Of a DNA stretch of 6,218 bases, positions 5,641 through 6,218 are shown one piece after another. The notes beneath the pieces were generated by a model. It was not told where the DNA came from and did not search any database. It saw nothing but the letters and a program-made list of their open reading frames with translations. The position numbers were made by a program, and so were the translations under genes. Positions within the stretch are counted from its first letter, which is position 1. Each line of letters begins with the position of its first letter. This stretch comes from Flavobacteriales bacterium. GTDB lineage: Bacteria > Bacteroidota > Bacteroidia > Flavobacteriales > JADGDT01. The stretch spans positions 1 to 6,218 of the forward strand of contig JAGLEB010000167.1 in NCBI GenBank assembly GCA_023145275.1. The letters run 5' to 3'.

Positions 5641-6218
5641 ATGAGCAACACTTTGGTTTTTGATATTAAGAGATATGCTATAAATGATGGCCCTGGAATA
5701 AGAATGACAATTTTTTTAAAAGGTTGCCCACTTAGTTGTGATTGGTGTCACAACCCCGAAAGTCAATCAAGCAAAGTTCAAAAATTATATTCAAAATCAA
5801 AGTGCATCACATGTGGAGAGTGTGTAGAAGCTTGTCCTACAAATGCTATTTCTCTTACTGATAATGGTATAATTACTGATTTTTCTCTTTGCGAAACTTG
5901 CGGCAAATGTGCCGATGTATGTCCTACAAAGGCAACAGAAATGTCAGGAGAGTACAAGACTGTTGAGGAGTTGATGCTTGAGGTTGATAAACAGAAAGTG
6001 TTTTTCCAACAATCAGGCGGAGGAGTTACTATTTCTGGAGGAGAACCACTAATGCACTCTGAGTTTTTAAATGAATTATTGGATGCCCTTAAAGAAAATA
6101 AAATTCATACTGTAATTGATACTACAGGTTTTTCTAAACCCAGCATATTAAAAAATATAGCAGCCAAAACAGATTTGTTTTTATACGATCTAAAAATGAT
6201 AGACTCAGTAAAACACAA
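5641..6218 (+). CDS. Glycyl radical enzyme activase for HypD, radical SAM protein (3' end outside window)
   Basis: The frame opens at ATG 5641, 18 bases after the hypD stop, and runs unbroken to the window edge (192 complete codons of an expected 300 or so). It begins with DIKRYAINDGPGIR, typical of the PFL-activase family, then the radical-SAM cluster motif CPLSCDWC (C29, C33, C36). An inserted ferredoxin-like domain carries two cysteine sets, C55/C58/C61/C65 and C84/C87/C90/C94, for two auxiliary [4Fe-4S] clusters, as in activases of dehydratase-type glycyl radical enzymes but not in pyruvate formate-lyase activase. The SAM-binding GGEP lies at 133-136 and the D-T-x-G segment at 160-163. 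The protein reductively cleaves S-adenosylmethionine to a 5'-deoxyadenosyl radical and abstracts hydrogen from Gly800 of HypD. Close spacing and no intervening promoter indicate co-transcription. Partner specificity is inferred from position. Confidence 0.92.
   Translation, partial: MSNTLVFDIKRYAINDGPGIRMTIFLKGCPLSCDWCHNPESQSSKVQKLYSKSKCITCGECVEACPTNAISLTDNGIITDFSLCETCGKCADVCPTKATEMSGEYKTVEELMLEVDKQKVFFQQSGGGVTISGGEPLMHSEFLNELLDALKENKIHTVIDTTGFSKPSILKNIAAKTDLFLYDLKMIDSVKH

Overview
The window reads as chromosomal DNA of an anaerobic or facultatively anaerobic member of the Bacteroidota, possibly a marine or sediment Marinilabiliales-type lineage; the order is a guess. Supporting signs are the AT-rich sequence, the lack of Shine-Dalgarno sites before any start codon, TAnnTTTG-type -7 promoter boxes, a short Bacteroidota-style lipoprotein signal (LFSC), and recurring CCTnTC-GGnA-GAnAGG intergenic hairpins.

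Layout, all intact genes on the + strand: (1) bases 1-327, the C-terminal end of a GNAT-like acetyltransferase whose start lies outside the window. (2) 328-546, a spacer with what looks like the decayed minus-strand tail of an outer-membrane beta-barrel gene, then a promoter. (3) 547-1659, a DEAD-box RNA helicase reduced to its two-domain core and starting at TTG. (4) 1660-2078, a non-coding stretch with repeat copy A, a weak promoter and a leader hairpin. (5) 2079-2534, a small lipoprotein of unknown function. (6) 2535-3144, a 610-base non-coding stretch with repeat copy B, two good promoter candidates and an 8-bp inverted repeat at the presumed transcription start. (7) 3145-5622, a glycyl radical enzyme identified as trans-4-hydroxy-L-proline dehydratase (HypD), with an unusual 39-residue N-terminal extension. 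(8) 5641-6218, its radical-SAM activating enzyme, cut off by the window end.

Genes 7 and 8 form a functional pair. The activase uses S-adenosylmethionine and an iron-sulfur cluster to place a radical on Gly800 of the dehydratase. The radical is passed to Cys469, which dehydrates 4-hydroxyproline (abundant in collagen and plant cell walls) to 1-pyrroline-5-carboxylate; P5C reductase can turn that into proline. The reductase and any transporter are not in the window.

The points most worth following up are: the HypD N-terminal extension; the operator-like palindrome before hypD; the two structured repeats and matching leaders upstream of both the lipoprotein and hypD; and the sharp difference in arginine codon use between hypD (29 of 32 AGA/AGG) and the helicase (17 of 20 CGN), which may mean the pair was acquired by transfer. 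Nothing here amounts to a clearly new defence or mobile system.
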